DNA of 42,053 nt from Microbacterium sp. 5K110 (GTDB taxonomy: Bacteria > Actinomycetota > Actinomycetes > Actinomycetales > Microbacteriaceae). The stretch spans positions 1-42,053 of the forward strand of contig NZ_VBUM01000023.1 in the NCBI RefSeq assembly GCF_005774735.1. Direction: 5' to 3'. This document shows positions 1-6,770 of the stretch, one piece after another. Both the position numbers and the translations under genes were made by a program. Position 1 is the stretch's first letter; every line of letters starts with the position of its first letter. A model generated the notes under the pieces. That model had not been told where the DNA came from, searched no databases, and was given only the letters and a program-made list of their open reading frames with translations.

Positions 1-19
1 CCATGGGGGAGGCCGCCGA

Positions 20-25
20 TAGGCT
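20..25 (+). promoter_or_regulatory. putative -10 box of a leaderless promoter (FAH hydrolase)
   Basis: TAGGCT fits the TANNNT form of an actinobacterial -10 element. It lies 6 bases before the GTG at 32, so transcription would start on or next to the start codon. There is no Shine-Dalgarno sequence between them. The same arrangement recurs before several other genes in this window. The call rests on motif and spacing only. Confidence 0.45.
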
Positions 26-31
26 GACGGG

Positions 32-799
32 GTGAAGATCGCTCGGTTCAGCCACCAGGAAACGCTCCGCTACGGGATCATCGACGACGGCGAACTGGTC
101 GTCCTCGAGGGCGATCCGCTGTTCGCGGGTTTCGACACGACGGGGGAGCGGATCCCGCTGACCGAAGTGACGCTGCTCGCGCCCGTGATCCCGCGCTCGA
201 AGGTCGTCTGCATCGGCAAGAACTATCACGACCACGCGGCCGAGATGGGCGGCGAGGCACCGGCCGAGCCGCTCATGTTCCTCAAGCCGAACACGTCGGT
301 GATCGGTCCCGACGACGTGATCGTGCGGCCCACCGCCGTGAGCTCCCGCACCGACTATGAGGGCGAGGTCGCGGTCGTGATCGGGCGTATCGCCAAGAAC
401 GTCCCGGCCGAGCGCTCTCTCGACTACGTCTTCGGCTACACCGTCGCGAACGACGTGACCGCCCGCGACCTCCAGAGCCGCGACGGGCAGTGGACCCGCG
501 CGAAGGGCTTCGACACGTTCTGCCCGGTCGGGCCGGTCATCGAGACCGATCTGGACACGGATGCCGCCGTCATCACGACGCGCGTCAACGGCGAGGTGCG
601 GCAGAACGGGCCCATGTCCGACATGATCCATTCGGTGCCCGACCTGATCGCGTACGCCTCCGCGGTGTTCACGCTGCTGCCGGGCGATCTGATCCTCACC
701 GGAACGCCCGCGGGCATCGGGCCGTTCGAGGCGGGCGACACCGTCGAGGTCGAGGTCAGCGGGATCGGAGTGCTGCGCAACACCGTGCGCGATGCCTGA
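32..799 (+). CDS. fumarylacetoacetate hydrolase (FAH) family protein
   Basis: A 255-residue protein of the FAH/YcgM type, a metal-dependent family that hydrolyses or decarboxylates C-C bonds in beta-diketo acids or tautomerises oxaloacetate-like compounds. Visible family marks are the CIGKNYHDHAAEMG segment (about residues 61-74), the DYEGEVAVVIG segment that carries the metal-binding acidic residues (about 108-118), and GTPAGIGPFEAGD near the C-terminus (about 224-236). The length fits single-domain members. The GTG start follows a TANNNT box by 6 bases and has no ribosome binding site, so translation is probably leaderless. The stop overlaps the start of the MFS gene by 8 bases, and gltX lies a little further down, an order common in actinobacteria. 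The substrate cannot be told from sequence. Confidence 0.88.
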   Translation: MKIARFSHQETLRYGIIDDGELVVLEGDPLFAGFDTTGERIPLTEVTLLAPVIPRSKVVCIGKNYHDHAAEMGGEAPAEPLMFLKPNTSVIGPDDVIVRPTAVSSRTDYEGEVAVVIGRIAKNVPAERSLDYVFGYTVANDVTARDLQSRDGQWTRAKGFDTFCPVGPVIETDLDTDAAVITTRVNGEVRQNGPMSDMIHSVPDLIAYASAVFTLLPGDLILTGTPAGIGPFEAGDTVEVEVSGIGVLRNTVRDA

Positions 800-2033
800 C
801 ACGAGCCCCGACGTGGATGCCGCGGTCGACATCGCGGCCGTCCAGCGTCGCACCGTGCGGGTACTGGCCTCGGGCCAGGTCCTCAGCGGGGTGGCGTTCG
901 GGTCGACGCTGTCGCTCGGTGCGCTGCTCGCGGCGGACCTGTCGGGGCACGACGCCCTGTCGGGCTTCGCCACGGCGGCGGTCACGCTGGGGGCGGCGCT
1001 GACGGCGATCCCGTTGGCGCGTCTGGCCTCCGTCCGCGGCCGCCGCTTCGCGCTGAGCGCGGGGAACATCGCCGCGCTCGTCGGCATCGCGATCGTGGTG
1101 CTGGCCGCTTCGACGCGCCTGTTCCCGGTACTGCTCGTCGGCATCGCCCTCATCGGTGCGGGCAACGCCGGCACGCTGCAGGCGCGGTTCGCCGCGACCG
1201 ACCTCGCGAGCACCCGTCGCCGGGGCCGAGACCTCGCAACGGTCGTGTGGGCGACGACGGTGGGCGGGGTCGTGGGGCCGCTGCTGCTCGCGCCGGGAGA
1301 AGTGCTCGGGGCGGGCATCGGGATGCCGCGGCTCACGGGGGCGTACCTCTTCTCGTTCGCAGCCCAGGCGTGCGCCCTGGCGCTGTACGTGCTCGTGCTG
1401 AGGCCGGACCCGCTGCTGCTGGCGCAGCGTCAGGCGCGCGACAGCTCGCGGTCGGTCGAGGATTCCGTCGTCGATCGGCCCCGGCTCGCGCGGTACGCGA
1501 TGCTCGCGGTGGCGGCCTCGCACGTCACGATGGCGTCGGTGATGGCGATGACGCCCGTCCACCTCTCGCACATCGTCGCCCCGGATGCCGTGACCCTCGC
1601 GGTCGGGGTCACGATCGCGCTGCACGTGTTCGGCATGTACGGCCTGTCGCCGATCTTCGGCATCCTGGCCGACCGCGTGGGCCGCATTCCGATCGTGCTC
1701 CTCGGTCAGGTGCTGCTCGCGGCGGCTCTGGCGGTGGCGGCGACCCTGTCGTGGTCGCAGGCCGGCGTGCTCGTCGCTCTCGTGCTCCTCGGGCTCGGCT
1801 GGAGCGCGGCCACCGTCGCCGGGTCGGCGCTGCTGACCGAGGCGACCCCGGTGGCCGGACGGCCGCGTCGTCAGGGGCGCAGTGACACGCTGATGACCGC
1901 GTGCGCGGCGGTCGGCTCGGTCGCGGCCGGGCTCATCCTCGGGGTGGCAGGGTACGGCGGCCTGGCCCTGTGGGCGCTCGTGCCGGTCGCGGCGGTGTGT
2001 CTCGGGGCGGTGTGGGTCAGAGCGCGAGGCTGA
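792..2033 (+). CDS. MFS transporter
   Basis: A 413-residue integral membrane protein with about twelve hydrophobic segments, as expected for the major facilitator superfamily. The loop between helices 2 and 3 has a relic of the MFS signature (ARLASVRGRRFALSAG, about residues 76-91). The matching loop of the second half reads FGILADRVGRIPIVLLG (about 287-303). The central cytoplasmic loop is charged (RQARDSSRSVEDSVVDRPR). The ATG overlaps the end of the FAH hydrolase gene, so the two are probably translationally coupled and the transporter may move a related metabolite. The 3' end overlaps the convergent aminotransferase gene by 17 bases. An efflux rather than uptake role is equally possible. 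Confidence 0.87.
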   Translation: MPDTSPDVDAAVDIAAVQRRTVRVLASGQVLSGVAFGSTLSLGALLAADLSGHDALSGFATAAVTLGAALTAIPLARLASVRGRRFALSAGNIAALVGIAIVVLAASTRLFPVLLVGIALIGAGNAGTLQARFAATDLASTRRRGRDLATVVWATTVGGVVGPLLLAPGEVLGAGIGMPRLTGAYLFSFAAQACALALYVLVLRPDPLLLAQRQARDSSRSVEDSVVDRPRLARYAMLAVAASHVTMASVMAMTPVHLSHIVAPDAVTLAVGVTIALHVFGMYGLSPIFGILADRVGRIPIVLLGQVLLAAALAVAATLSWSQAGVLVALVLLGLGWSAATVAGSALLTEATPVAGRPRRQGRSDTLMTACAAVGSVAAGLILGVAGYGGLALWALVPVAAVCLGAVWVRARG

Positions 2034-3084
2034 CCGGAGCGGTCCGCTCCACCCGGAGTGCGCGGAGTGCGCGGTCGACGTCGTCTTCGTCGTTGAAGAC
2101 GTGGAACGCGACGCGGGCGCGTCCGGCCCGTCCGGAGGCGATGATCCCGGATGCCGTGAGTCGCGCGAGCGCGCAGCCCTCGGCATCCGGCCAGGTGACG
2201 ATCGCGGAGGGGCGATCGGGGTCGGCGAGGTCGAGGCCCGCGCGGAACCGCGCGGCGAGCCCCGTGGCATGCGCGTGGACGGCGGCAGCGTCGGCGGTGG
2301 CGAACATCTCCAGCACGGGGGCGGCGCCGACGAACGCCTGCCACGCGGGCGACACGTCGAAGCGCCGGGCGTCGGGCGCCAGTCGCGCCTCCGCGCCGTA
2401 GCACGAGGCCCACGGGTCGTCGCCGGAGTACCACCCGGCCTGCACGGGCCTCAGCCCCGCCGCGAACGAGGGCGAGAGAGTGAGAAAGGCGACGCCGCGC
2501 GGCGCGCACAGCCACTTGTAGGCGTGACAGACGGTGGCGTCGAACAGGGTGGCATCCACGGGGAGCCATCCCGCGGCCTGAGTGAGGTCGCACAGCGTGC
2601 GGGTGCCCGTGCGCGCGGCGGCCGCGGCGATGGCCATCGCGTCGGCGACCTCGCCCGTCGCGGACTGCACGAGCGAGAACGCGACGAGCCACGTGTCCGC
2701 GGTGATCTCGTCGGCGAGACGGGCGAGCGGGACGGTGCGCAGGCGGATGCCGCGGATCGTGTGCGCGAACGGGGCGACGAGCGAGGCGAAGTCGCCCTCC
2801 GGGCACAGCACCTCGGCGCCCTCGGGCACCGACGCGGCGATGAGCGAGACGGCGACGGAGGTCTGCGCGGCGATCGCGACCTGCGACACCGGCGCGCGGA
2901 CCAGCTGCGCGTAGGAGCGGCGCGCGTCTTCGACGGCGCGGGTGGCGGCTGCCACGTCGGGGCGACCGGATGCCGCGGCCGCGAGGTCGGACGAGAGAGC
3001 CGCCACGGTCGCGCGGGACGGGAGGCCGATGGTGCAGGCCGCGAGGTAGTCGCGACCGCCGGCGAAGTGCGGGGCGAGCGTCAT
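2017..3084 (-). CDS. class V-like PLP-dependent aminotransferase
   Basis: A 355-residue fold-type I PLP enzyme of the aminotransferase class V / cysteine desulfurase-like group. The expected PLP-binding lysine is K190 in CHAYKWLCAPRG, and the aspartate that contacts the pyridine nitrogen is in CDLTQAAGWLPVD (about residues 165-177). It lacks the long C-terminal cysteine loop of true sulfur-mobilising desulfurases. It is divergently transcribed from a LysR regulator 81 bases away, the usual layout for a LysR-controlled target, so it is probably induced by its own substrate or product. The 3' end overlaps the convergent MFS gene. The reaction could be a transaminase, a lyase or an epimerase; sequence alone does not decide. 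Confidence 0.84.
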   Translation of the reverse strand: MTLAPHFAGGRDYLAACTIGLPSRATVAALSSDLAAAASGRPDVAAATRAVEDARRSYAQLVRAPVSQVAIAAQTSVAVSLIAASVPEGAEVLCPEGDFASLVAPFAHTIRGIRLRTVPLARLADEITADTWLVAFSLVQSATGEVADAMAIAAAAARTGTRTLCDLTQAAGWLPVDATLFDATVCHAYKWLCAPRGVAFLTLSPSFAAGLRPVQAGWYSGDDPWASCYGAEARLAPDARRFDVSPAWQAFVGAAPVLEMFATADAAAVHAHATGLAARFRAGLDLADPDRPSAIVTWPDAEGCALARLTASGIIASGRAGRARVAFHVFNDEDDVDRALRALRVERTAPVSLAL

Positions 3085-3165
3085 GGATCCAGGATGCCGA
3101 CCCTTCCACGCATTCCACTACGGCAGGTATTGCATGAGAAACATTCGATCTGGTTATGTGTTCGC
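3085..3165. promoter_or_regulatory. divergent promoter region of aminotransferase and LysR genes
   Basis: This 81-base region separates the two divergent starts and is locally AT-rich around 3128-3162, in contrast with its surroundings. LysR regulators normally bind between such gene pairs at T-N11-A motifs. I could not single out a convincing inverted repeat, so the operator inside the region is not placed. Confidence 0.5.
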
Positions 3166-4146
3166 ATGACCGACGCGCCCATCGACGACGGCCTCGACGC
3201 CCACGCCCTGCGCGTGGTGAAAGCGATCGCCGACACCGGGTCCATCACCGCTGCCGCGCGCGCCCTGGGGTACAGCCAGCCCGCGGTGAGCCAGCAACTG
3301 CGGCGCCTCGAGCGTCGGGCCGGCCTGCCGATCGTCGAGCGCGTCGGCCGCGGCGTGCGGTTGACCGAGGCGGGGCGGATGCTCTCCCGACACGCGGCCA
3401 CCGTGACGACGGCCCTGGATGCCGCGGCCGGCGACCTCGCGGAGCTCCGCGGTCTGCGCGCGGGGCGCGTACGGATCGCGGCCTTCCCTTCGGCGTCCTC
3501 CACGGTCGTGCCGCGGGTGATCGCGGCGGTCTCGGCGCGCCGACCGGGGGTGTCGATCAGCTTCGTCGAGGCGGAGCCGCCCGACGCCATCGCCGCCGTG
3601 CGCGAGGACCGCGCCGACATCGCGCTCACCTACAGCTACCCGGGCGACCGGGGCGAGCACTCGGACTCCGCGGCGAGCGGGCTCTCGGTGCGGACGGTGG
3701 GGGGCGACGACACCGTGCTGGTCGTGCCGATCGAGCACCCCGCCGCGGACGGCGGTCCGATCGACCTGTCGCAGCTGGCGGGGGAGCGGTGGATCGCCGG
3801 GTGCCCCCAGTGTCGTGGCCACCTGCTCGAGGCCTGCGGGCGCGCGGGGTTCCTCCCCGACATCGCGTTCGAGACCGACAACTACATCGCCGTCGAGAAC
3901 CTCGTGGCCCAGGGGGTCGGCGTCGCGATCTTGCCGCGCATGGCCGTGGCATCCCTCCCGCTCGTCGCCGGGATAGCGGCGCCGCGCCTGCCTGCCGCCG
4001 AGGCTCGCACGCTGCACGTCGTGACCGCGCGCGGTGCGGAACGCGTGCCCGCCGTCGGGGCCGCGCTGCAGGTCATGGACGAGATGCTCGCCGAGTACCG
4101 GCATCCGGTCGCTCGCACCCCCGGATCGGCGCGCGCCCGCGAGTAG
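3166..4146 (+). CDS. LysR-family transcriptional regulator
   Basis: A 326-residue LysR-type regulator. The N-terminal winged helix-turn-helix is clear (about residues 10-70: [20 protein letters not shown] followed by [20 protein letters not shown]). It is followed by a linker helix and a periplasmic-binding-like effector domain from about residue 95 ([18 protein letters not shown]). Three in-frame cysteines and a histidine in AGCPQCRGH (about 210-218) are unusual and could bind a metal or sense redox state, but that is a guess. The ATG at 3166 is chosen because an HTH start of [18 protein letters not shown] fits the family. The open frame runs far upstream, but that part is antisense to the aminotransferase gene. 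The likely target is the divergent aminotransferase. Confidence 0.92.
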   Translation: MTDAPIDDGLDAHALRVVKAIADTGSITAAARALGYSQPAVSQQLRRLERRAGLPIVERVGRGVRLTEAGRMLSRHAATVTTALDAAAGDLAELRGLRAGRVRIAAFPSASSTVVPRVIAAVSARRPGVSISFVEAEPPDAIAAVREDRADIALTYSYPGDRGEHSDSAASGLSVRTVGGDDTVLVVPIEHPAADGGPIDLSQLAGERWIAGCPQCRGHLLEACGRAGFLPDIAFETDNYIAVENLVAQGVGVAILPRMAVASLPLVAGIAAPRLPAAEARTLHVVTARGAERVPAVGAALQVMDEMLAEYRHPVARTPGSARARE

Positions 4147-4149
4147 GAT
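4144..4149 (+). promoter_or_regulatory. putative -10 box upstream of gltX
   Basis: TAGGAT lies 7 bases before the ATG of gltX, overlapping the end of the LysR gene. The purine-rich GAGGGG between the box and the start could instead act as a ribosome binding site on a longer transcript, so leaderless initiation is only one reading. Confidence 0.35.
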
Positions 4150-4156
4150 CGAGGGG

Positions 4157-5671
4157 ATGTCTGCCACGCCCGATCCCCGCACCACGACCGCCACCGGCGC
4201 CGACGTTCGCGTCCGGTTCTGCCCCTCACCGACAGGGCTGCCGCACGTCGGTCTGATCCGCACGGTGCTGTTCAACTGGGCGTACGCCCGGCACAACGGT
4301 GGCAAGCTCGTCTTCCGCATCGAAGACACCGACGCCGCGCGCGACAGCGAAGAGAGCTACCAGCAGCTCCTCGAGGCGCTGCGCTGGATGAACATCGACT
4401 GGGACGAGGGTGTCGAGGTCGGCGGACCGCACGCGCCGTACCGGCAGTCGCAGCGTCACGAGATCTACCGCGAGGTGCTCGACAAGCTCGTCGCCGCCGG
4501 CGCCGTGTACGAGAGCTACTCGACCGCCGAAGAGATCGACGCGCGCAACGAGGCCAACGGCCGCGCCAAGCAGCTCGGCTACGACAACTTCGACCGCGAC
4601 CTGACCGACGAGCAGAAGGCCGCCTTCCGCGCCGAGGGTCGCGAGCCCGCGTGGCGCGTGCGCGTGCCCGACGAAGATCTGACGTTCGTCGACCTCATCC
4701 GCGGCGAGGTCACCTTCCCGGCGGGGTCGTTCCCCGACTTCGTGATCGTGCGGGCCGGCGGCATCCCGCTCTACACGTTCGTGAACCCCGTCGACGACGC
4801 CCTCATGGGCATCACCCACGTCATCCGCGGCGAGGACCTCATGCCGTCGACGGCGCGTCAGCTCGCGCTGTACCGCGCCCTGCTGGATGCCGGTGTGACG
4901 ACGTACATCCCGCGCTTCGGCCACATGCCGCTCGTGCTCGGCGAGACCGGCAACAAGAAGCTTTCCAAGCGCGACCCGCAGGCCGACCTGTTCCTGCAGC
5001 GCGAGAAGGGCTTCATCCACGAGGGGCTGCTCAACTACCTCTCGCTGCTCGGCTGGTCGCTCTCGCACGACCGCGACGTGTTCTCGCTCGACGAGATGAT
5101 CGCGGCGTTCGACATCGCCGACGTGAACCCCAACCCGGCCCGCTTCGACCAGAAGAAGGCCGAGGCGATCAACGGCGACCACATTCGAATGCTGGACGCC
5201 GACGACTTCGCGGCGCGGATCGTCCCGTACCTCGCCGGTGCCGGTCTGATCGCCGAAGAGCCGAGCGAGGAGCACCGGGCGATCATCGCCGCCGCGGCGC
5301 CTCTCGTGCAGGAGCGTGTGCAACTGCTGGGTGAGGTTCCCGGGATGCTCGGATTCCTCTTCGTCTCCGACGTGGAGTACGCCGAGGACGCGCTGAAGGG
5401 CCTGCCCGCCAACGCGGGCGAGGTGCTCGTCGCCTCCGTCGGCGCGCTCGAACTCGTGCCCGAGGGGGAGTTCACCGCCGCTGCCGTGCAGGAAGCGCTC
5501 TCGCGCGCTCTCGTCGAGGAGCTGGGGCTCAAGCCCCGCGTGGCCTACGGTCCGCCCCGCGTCGCCCTGACGGGTCGCCGGGTGTCGCCGCCGCTGTTCG
5601 AGTCGATGGAGCTCCTCGGCAAGGCCGAGACCCTCCGCCGCCTCGACGCCCTCGTGCAGCACCTGGGCTGA
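4157..5671 (+). CDS. gltX: glutamate--tRNA ligase
   Basis: A 504-residue class I aminoacyl-tRNA synthetase that charges tRNA-Glu. In bacteria lacking GlnRS, as most actinobacteria do, it also mischarges tRNA-Gln for GatCAB. The HIGH-type motif is PTGLPHVG at residues 25-32 and the KMSKS-type motif is KLSKR at 268-272. [16 protein letters not shown] (about 55-70) is typical of GluRS. The length is normal. The ATG at 4157 is preferred over earlier in-frame codons because the GluRS N-terminus ([12 protein letters not shown]) begins shortly after it and a purine-rich GAGGGG precedes it. It is followed 170 bases later by a tRNA-Gln gene on the same strand, a substrate if the enzyme is non-discriminating. 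Confidence 0.97.
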   Translation: MSATPDPRTTTATGADVRVRFCPSPTGLPHVGLIRTVLFNWAYARHNGGKLVFRIEDTDAARDSEESYQQLLEALRWMNIDWDEGVEVGGPHAPYRQSQRHEIYREVLDKLVAAGAVYESYSTAEEIDARNEANGRAKQLGYDNFDRDLTDEQKAAFRAEGREPAWRVRVPDEDLTFVDLIRGEVTFPAGSFPDFVIVRAGGIPLYTFVNPVDDALMGITHVIRGEDLMPSTARQLALYRALLDAGVTTYIPRFGHMPLVLGETGNKKLSKRDPQADLFLQREKGFIHEGLLNYLSLLGWSLSHDRDVFSLDEMIAAFDIADVNPNPARFDQKKAEAINGDHIRMLDADDFAARIVPYLAGAGLIAEEPSEEHRAIIAAAAPLVQERVQLLGEVPGMLGFLFVSDVEYAEDALKGLPANAGEVLVASVGALELVPEGEFTAAAVQEALSRALVEELGLKPRVAYGPPRVALTGRRVSPPLFESMELLGKAETLRRLDALVQHLG

Positions 5672-5693
5672 GGCTCTTCCTCAGCGACGCAAG

Positions 5694-5728
5694 CGCGCGG
5701 ATGCCGGTGTCGGCATCCGCGCGTTCTC
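5694..5728 (+). terminator. hairpin terminator after gltX
   Basis: A 13-bp perfect stem (5694-5706 with 5711-5723) closes a GTGT loop and is followed by TTCTCGTTC. The arms contain GGATGCC and GGCATCC, the heptamer that is over-represented across the window. The tail is only moderately T-rich. Confidence 0.6.
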
Positions 5729-5779
5729 GTTCCGGATGCCGGGAAGCCGACGCCGCGACGCGCGCGGGGCGGCGTCGGT

Positions 5780-5808
5780 TTGGCGCACGGCCTCGCGTCA
5801 CGTAAGCT
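5780..5808 (+). promoter_or_regulatory. promoter of tRNA-Gln
   Basis: TTGGCG (5780-5785) and TAAGCT (5803-5808) are separated by 17 bases, close to the sigma-70-type consensus. Transcription would start near 5815, leaving a short 5' leader before the tRNA. Confidence 0.6.
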
Positions 5809-5840
5809 TGATCCTCGGCACGAGCTTCGGTTCAGCGCCT

Positions 5841-5912
5841 TGGGGTATGGTGTAATTGGCAACACGGCGGTTTCTGGTTCCGTTGTTCTTGGTTCGAGTC
5901 CAGGTACCCCAG
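5841..5912 (+). tRNA. tRNA-Gln (anticodon CTG)
   Basis: The sequence folds into a tRNA cloverleaf. The acceptor arm is TGGGGTA with TACCCCA, the D arm GTGT with ACAC, and the anticodon loop TTCTGGT gives anticodon CTG, which reads CAG. The T arm contains GGTTCGAGTCC. The discriminator base is G and the 3' end is GCA, so CCA is not fully encoded. It has its own promoter and a strong terminator, and lies just after gltX. Confidence 0.95.
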
Positions 5913-5918
5913 CAAGTA

Positions 5919-5946
5919 AGACCCTCGGTTCTCGAGGGTCTTTTTT
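5919..5946 (+). terminator. rho-independent terminator of tRNA-Gln
   Basis: A 9-bp perfect stem (AGACCCTCG with CGAGGGTCT) with a 5-base loop runs into six T residues followed by GTTT. This is the most canonical terminator in the window. Confidence 0.9.
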
Positions 5947-6083
5947 GTTTGCGGTGCCCTGGTCGAGGAGGCCACCGCTCCGCGGGAGATCAGTGGGGTC
6001 GGCAGGCGCCACTGCGGCGGGGCGCAGGGGGATCCGACGCGCGGTCGGGTCACTCGCCTGAGGCACACTCGACCCCAGTCCGG

Positions 6084-6662
6084 TCAGGACTGCGGGCCGA
6101 GAACGGCGTCGAGCAGCCGCTCGGCGTCGCCGGGCTCGATGGGGGCGCGGCTCAGCGCCCGCAGCAGCACTGCGCCGATGAGCGCCTCCGTGATCTGCTC
6201 GACGGGCGCGCCCTCGGGCAGGTTGGGTGTCGTTCCGATCGCCCGCTCGAGACGCCCCGAGATCGATTCCGATCCCGCCAGGCTGTCGCGTAGCCGTCGT
6301 CCGATTTCGGCATGCTCCGCGGCCGCCGCGATCAGCGATCGCAGGATCATCTCGCCCTGAGGAGACTCGAGGAGCGCGAAGACCTCGGCGAGCCAGTCGG
6401 TCAGGTCGCGGCGGATGTCGCCGGTATCGGGGAGCACGAGTCGGCCGGCCAGCAGCTTGCCTTCCAGCAGGCACTCGGCGATGACGGCGCCCTTCGAGGG
6501 CCACCAGCGGTAGATGGTCTGCTTGCCGACACCGGCCCGGCCGGCGATGCCCTCCATCGTCAGATGGTCGTAACCGCGCTCGGCCAGCAGGCCGGCGGCG
6601 GCGTCGAGGATCGCGTGGCGCGCGGCTTCGCTACGGACGGGGCCGCTGCGGGGAAGCGTCAT
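6084..6662 (-). CDS. TetR/AcrR-family transcriptional regulator
   Basis: A 192-residue TetR-type repressor. The N-terminal helix-turn-helix is plain (about residues 14-62: ILDAAAGLLAERGYDHLTME, then IAGRAGVGKQTIYRWWPSKG). The C-terminal half is the ligand-binding and dimerisation domain with TetR_C features (LIAAAAEHAEIGRRLRDS). It is divergent from a large MMPL transporter. The simplest reading is that it represses that transporter and is relieved by a transported or toxic compound. GAGGAG, 7 bases upstream of the ATG on the minus strand, supports the chosen start. Its 3' end points towards the tRNA-Gln terminator with 137 bases of unremarkable sequence between. Confidence 0.93.
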   Translation of the reverse strand: MTLPRSGPVRSEAARHAILDAAAGLLAERGYDHLTMEGIAGRAGVGKQTIYRWWPSKGAVIAECLLEGKLLAGRLVLPDTGDIRRDLTDWLAEVFALLESPQGEMILRSLIAAAAEHAEIGRRLRDSLAGSESISGRLERAIGTTPNLPEGAPVEQITEALIGAVLLRALSRAPIEPGDAERLLDAVLGPQS

Positions 6663-6685
6663 GAGGGCTCCTCAGAGTAGACGAG

Positions 6686-6702
6686 ACGGTCCGTGTTATC
6701 TT
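6686..6702 (+). promoter_or_regulatory. candidate TetR operator and -10 box of the MMPL gene
   Basis: The palindrome ACGG-T-CCGT (6686-6694) sits immediately upstream of TATCTT (6697-6702), a good -10 box for the MMPL gene. A repressor bound there would block the promoter. The palindrome is short, so the assignment to the neighbouring TetR regulator is inferred from position. Confidence 0.45.
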
Positions 6703-6770
6703 AGCCGAGCCGATCGATGCGGAGGAGGCCCCATCGATGGGGCACGCCTCCGCGAATCCGAAGGAGAGTC

